Source of the DNA: Cryphonectria parasitica EP155
Taxonomy: Eukaryota; Ascomycota; Sordariomycetes; Diaporthales; Cryphonectriaceae
DNA: 64,000 nt
Assembly (NCBI RefSeq): GCF_011745365.1
Contig: NW_024468914.1
Span: 2,680,228-2,744,227 of the forward strand
Direction: 5' to 3'
Shown: positions 60,859 through 64,000 of the stretch, piece by piece
Numbering within the stretch: position 1 is the first letter of the stretch
How the letters are laid out: each line of letters starts with the position of its first letter
Notes under the pieces: generated by a model
Told to the model about the DNA's origin: nothing
Databases searched by the model: none
What the model saw: the letters and a program-made list of their open reading frames with translations, nothing else
Translations under genes and position numbers: made by a program

Positions 60859-60995
60859 AAATATTATAAATAATAACAGATGAAACAATTCTTATAAGCA
60901 TTTAAAGAAGCATTTCCTAATAAGCAACTAAATAGTTTATTAAAGCTTATTAATAGTTTATTAAAGCTTATTAATAATTCATTGAAAAATATTAG
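60859..60995. other. Spacer between copies III and V
   Basis: 137 bp of A+T-rich DNA with a 21-bp direct tandem duplication (units at about 60927 and 60948, TAGTTTATTAAAGCTTATTAA). This may be the only sequence here older than the family-2 elements. Confidence 0.6.
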
Positions 60996-61436
60996 TATAA
61001 TGAATATATTGCAATATCCGAAGATCTGAAGTATATAAAGAGTTTATACTAATAAGAATAATATCAAAATAGAATTCACTGAATTCGGAATATAATTATA
61101 ATTTATACAAGCGCTAATCATTCGCCTTTGGAGCTATTCAAATATATAACAAATAAATACTTAAATTAATAACTGAAGAGCTATATTCTAATAGTTTATC
61201 TAGTAATAATGAATATATTCTTATATATTCAGTTCTTTAGTAGGGATATGTTGAATAGCTATATATCCGAATTATTCTGCTAGCTCTGAATAGTATTTAT
61301 TCAAAGTTATTTATTCTGATTAATTATTCTTATAATTCTAATTCTGAATTATATAGTTAGTACTTAATTAGAATACTGAATTTCTAATATCTAATTCTTA
61401 CTTGCTTATAATCTGCATACTGAATAAATTATAATA
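60996..61436 (-). repeat. 3' LTR of copy V
   Basis: 441 bp, strongly mutated: TATAATGAAT for TGTAATGAGC at one edge, ATAATA for ATAACA at the other. Confidence 0.8.
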
Positions 61437-61527
61437 TTATCTCTCTTCTATTAGTTATTATTCTTAACAATCTTCTATAAGTATTCTAATAAGTTCTTCT
61501 GTATATAATCTTGCTTTTCTAATTGAG

Positions 61528-62145
61528 ATATTGAATAGAGTTAATAAATCTTATTCTTGCGCTAAGAAGATTAAACAAAAGAATTCTCTTCTTTCCTTAA
61601 TCTTTAAAAATGCTATTACTATGCTTTTCTATTCTTTCTATAAGAATTATAGTATTTAATCTTGTTAAGTTTCTGTTAAAGATTTCTCTTATTATACTAA
61701 GTATATTTGCTTGAGCTATTCCCGGTGCAATGTTTAGGAATTGAGCGTAGCAAAACTTCATTGAATAAGCATTCAATACTAATGCTTGGAAGCTGAGATG
61801 AAAGCTATTCAGAAGGAGATTACTGCCTTAAATGCTAAGCTTCTTCGTTTTCAAAAACAGAAGCGAATGTGATATAAGAAGATGATGCAAGCTGTTTATT
61901 GAAATCTTTCTAGCATGAAGGAGCTAGAGTAAAAGAAGGTTGAGAAGAAGCAGCGCTATGCTGTTCTTATTATATAAGAAGCTATATCTGAGGAGTTAGC
62001 TGTAGCAGCTGAGAATTCTTTCTTTAAGGGTTTTAATTAGAATTCTGTAAATATAGAAAATGATATAATAAACTAGTTCAGTTTTCTGAAAAGCAAGGCT
62101 CTCGAAGCTTCTAAATCTTAATTTGAAGCAGAGCAATCATCTTAG
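61528..62145 (+). pseudogene. Antisense accessory gene of copy V
   Basis: 618 bp, 206 codons in one frame with transition-type stops. The start is ATA and the stop TAG is at 62143-62145. Glu/Lys-rich middle and the FLKSK-like C-terminal block as in the other copies. Confidence 0.7.
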
Positions 62146-62149
62146 ATGC

Positions 62150-64000
62150 TGGTTTTCTTCTTTCAATATTCAGCTATTCTTTTCTAAGCATTTTCAATAT
62201 TTTCTTATAATTTTCATAAATTCTTGCTTGCTGAATAATCTTTCTATTTAATGAGATATTCTTATATATTATTTATACTTCTATACTTAAGAATCTTTTT
62301 GATTTTATATTCTGATTTATTATTCTCTACTTTTGCTATATTATTTATAAATATTTTCTATACTGCTAATTCTAGTAATAAGATATAAAAAACTGAATAT
62401 ATTCTTATTCTATAAAATAATACTAATTTGTAATTAATTAGGAAAATTTATTATAAGATTTTGAATAATTCTAACTTCTTATAATCGAATTTATTATTAA
62501 GCTTAGTTATTTTGATATTTTTCTGAAGTAAATAAGCTTTATTTTCCTTTTATAGAATTAGTTTTTCAATTCTTTTGAAGTTTGTATATTATATTATTTA
62601 TTTCTAGATAAATTGTAATTCTAATTAGAATTTTTTCTAAACTTTCTTAATCTTTTTAATTCTTTTATTTATAGCTTCTATATCTGCTTTTAGCAATACT
62701 TTATAATAAATTATTAAGTTATATTTATAGAATATAAAGAATAATAATTTCTTTATTATACTTATATTTGTATTATTATAAGCAAACTATATAAAAAATA
62801 ATAGATTAATCTAATTATTCTATTTCTAATTAATATAATATTGAAAATATTATTTAATAATTTAATTTATTCTTTCTATTTATTTATCTGTTTATAAATA
62901 AAATATTATAAATATTTTATAATATATTCTAAGCTATTTTATAAGCAAAATTCAAAACTTTGAATTAAACTTTCTATTTCTATTGAAGATTATTTCTTCT
63001 AGTATATTATAATTAGCAATAATTATTCTAAGAAATATATATATAAGTTTTTCTATTATACTGCTTTTCTTATAAGAAAGAAAATAAGCATACTTACTTA
63101 ATTTACAAACTATTATTAGAATATTATTATATTGCATTTTAGTTAAGAGTTCTTATAAAAGAAATAGCTTAATAATAAAGTTTAGATTAATAAATTGTTA
63201 TATAATTATAAATACTAGTAAGAAGTATAATAGTTTATAAAGCTTATATCTTTTTACTTTATTTTTCTTATAGCTATTATATTATTATAAAATATTCTTA
63301 ATTCTTTTTCTAAGATTTAATAAATTTTAATATCTTTTAATATATTTATAAGTTGCTCTAATTTCTTAATATTTATATGCTAATATATTATATATATTTC
63401 TAATATAGCTATTTTATTTATTTAAAATTATTAATTCTGAATTCTTTTTTAAGAATTTAATTCTAAAAATAGCATTTAGCTTTTTATATATATTAATAAG
63501 ATTCTTTAATTCATTTTAAATAAAAATATTTTATATATTTAAGAAATTTATATTTTAATAATTTAATCTTTTATTAAAAATATTTATTTATTTATTTTCT
63601 AAGCTTTTATAATATATAATTCTAAAATTAAACTATAAAAGAAATTCTATTTATTTAATTTATTATTTATTTAAAATTTTAATTATTATAAATATAATTA
63701 AATTCTTATAATTTAAATAAATTATAATTAAATATTATATATTAATAAAATAATATTATTATTTTTTAAAAGCTTTTATTATTATTATAAATTTCTAATT
63801 TAGAATTTTATAATTAATTTCTAAATTATTTAATTTTTTTAAAAAATTATTTATAATTCTTAAATATTTTTAATTATTTTACTAATTAAATTATTTTTTA
63901 AATATATATTTTAATATATTAATTTTAATTTTAAAAAATTTATAAAGATTTATTTTATATAAAATTAATTTTAAAATAATATATTTAATAATTTTATTAA
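62150..64000 (-). pseudogene. pol: pol of copy V, integrase and part of RNase H
   Basis: Integrase core at 63137-62952 (LSKYAYFLSYKK and FNRNRKF). The chromodomain remnant is near 62300-62200. No intact frame. Confidence 0.75.

Larger units (their letters stand above)
60996..64000 (-). mobile_element. Family-2 copy V, 3' part, running off the window
   Basis: Begins with a 3' LTR, then the antisense gene, then pol in the minus direction. Beyond about 63300 the sequence is almost entirely A and T, and identity can be followed only by alignment with copies I and II. Confidence 0.8.

Noticed and set aside
1..64000. tRNA, rRNA or host protein-coding genes
   Set aside because: I looked for cloverleaf-like and conserved gene blocks in the spacers and least-mutated parts and found none; all unmutated blocks belong to the elements.

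Overview
The window looks like a heterochromatic, AT-rich block from a filamentous ascomycete (Pezizomycotina is my inference). I found no host gene, tRNA or rRNA. Everything I can assign is LTR retrotransposon of the Ty3/gypsy kind, stacked by nested insertion. Most copies carry dense C-to-T and G-to-A changes of the repeat-induced point mutation (RIP) type. Pol frames are recognisable but full of stops, and His, Gln and Arg codons have become Tyr, stop and so on. Target-site duplications (TSDs) allow the nest to be taken apart.

Layout, outermost first. (1) Family-2 copy III, a chromovirus with genes on the minus strand, is seen only as 58303-60858. (2) Family-2 copy IV, on the plus strand, sits inside III. 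Its pieces are 11592-11915 and 52087-58302, and its 5' end lies off the window. (3) Family X, on the minus strand, sits in the gag of IV and occupies 1-1484 and 9024-11591. Family-2 copy I (1485-9018, TSD CTTAG) is inserted in the reverse transcriptase of X. (4) Family 3, on the minus strand (11916-52086, TSD CTAGA), also sits in the gag of IV. It is about 8.0 kb once its own inserts are removed. Two elements sit inside family 3: family-2 copy II (42601-50166, TSD ATGCA) and an old family-1 copy (17309-41930, minus strand, TSD ATAT). (5) A young family-1 copy (17965-30274, plus strand, TSD CTGC) landed inside the old copy of its own family. Right of III come 137 bp of spacer and then family-2 copy V (60996 to beyond 64000).

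The young family-1 copy is the only intact element. It is 12310 bp with two 321-bp LTRs in which I saw no difference. It encodes Gag-protease and, in the -1 frame, RT-RNaseH-integrase, separated by an A AAA AAC slippery site and a predicted pseudoknot. Between pol and the 3' LTR it carries two accessory genes that diverge from a shared intergenic region. One is an antisense gene with two spliceosomal introns encoding a Cys-rich, DUF3716-like protein. The other is a sense, intronless gene for a 554-aa protein I cannot name. The old copy carries the same genes, base for base and without indels over about 11 kb. This gives a direct record of the mutation process, which here spares GpC sites and does not clearly favour CpA.

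Family 2 also has an antisense gene for a Cys-rich, coiled-coil protein between pol and the 3' LTR, in four copies. Antisense Cys-rich accessory genes in that slot therefore occur in two distinct families.
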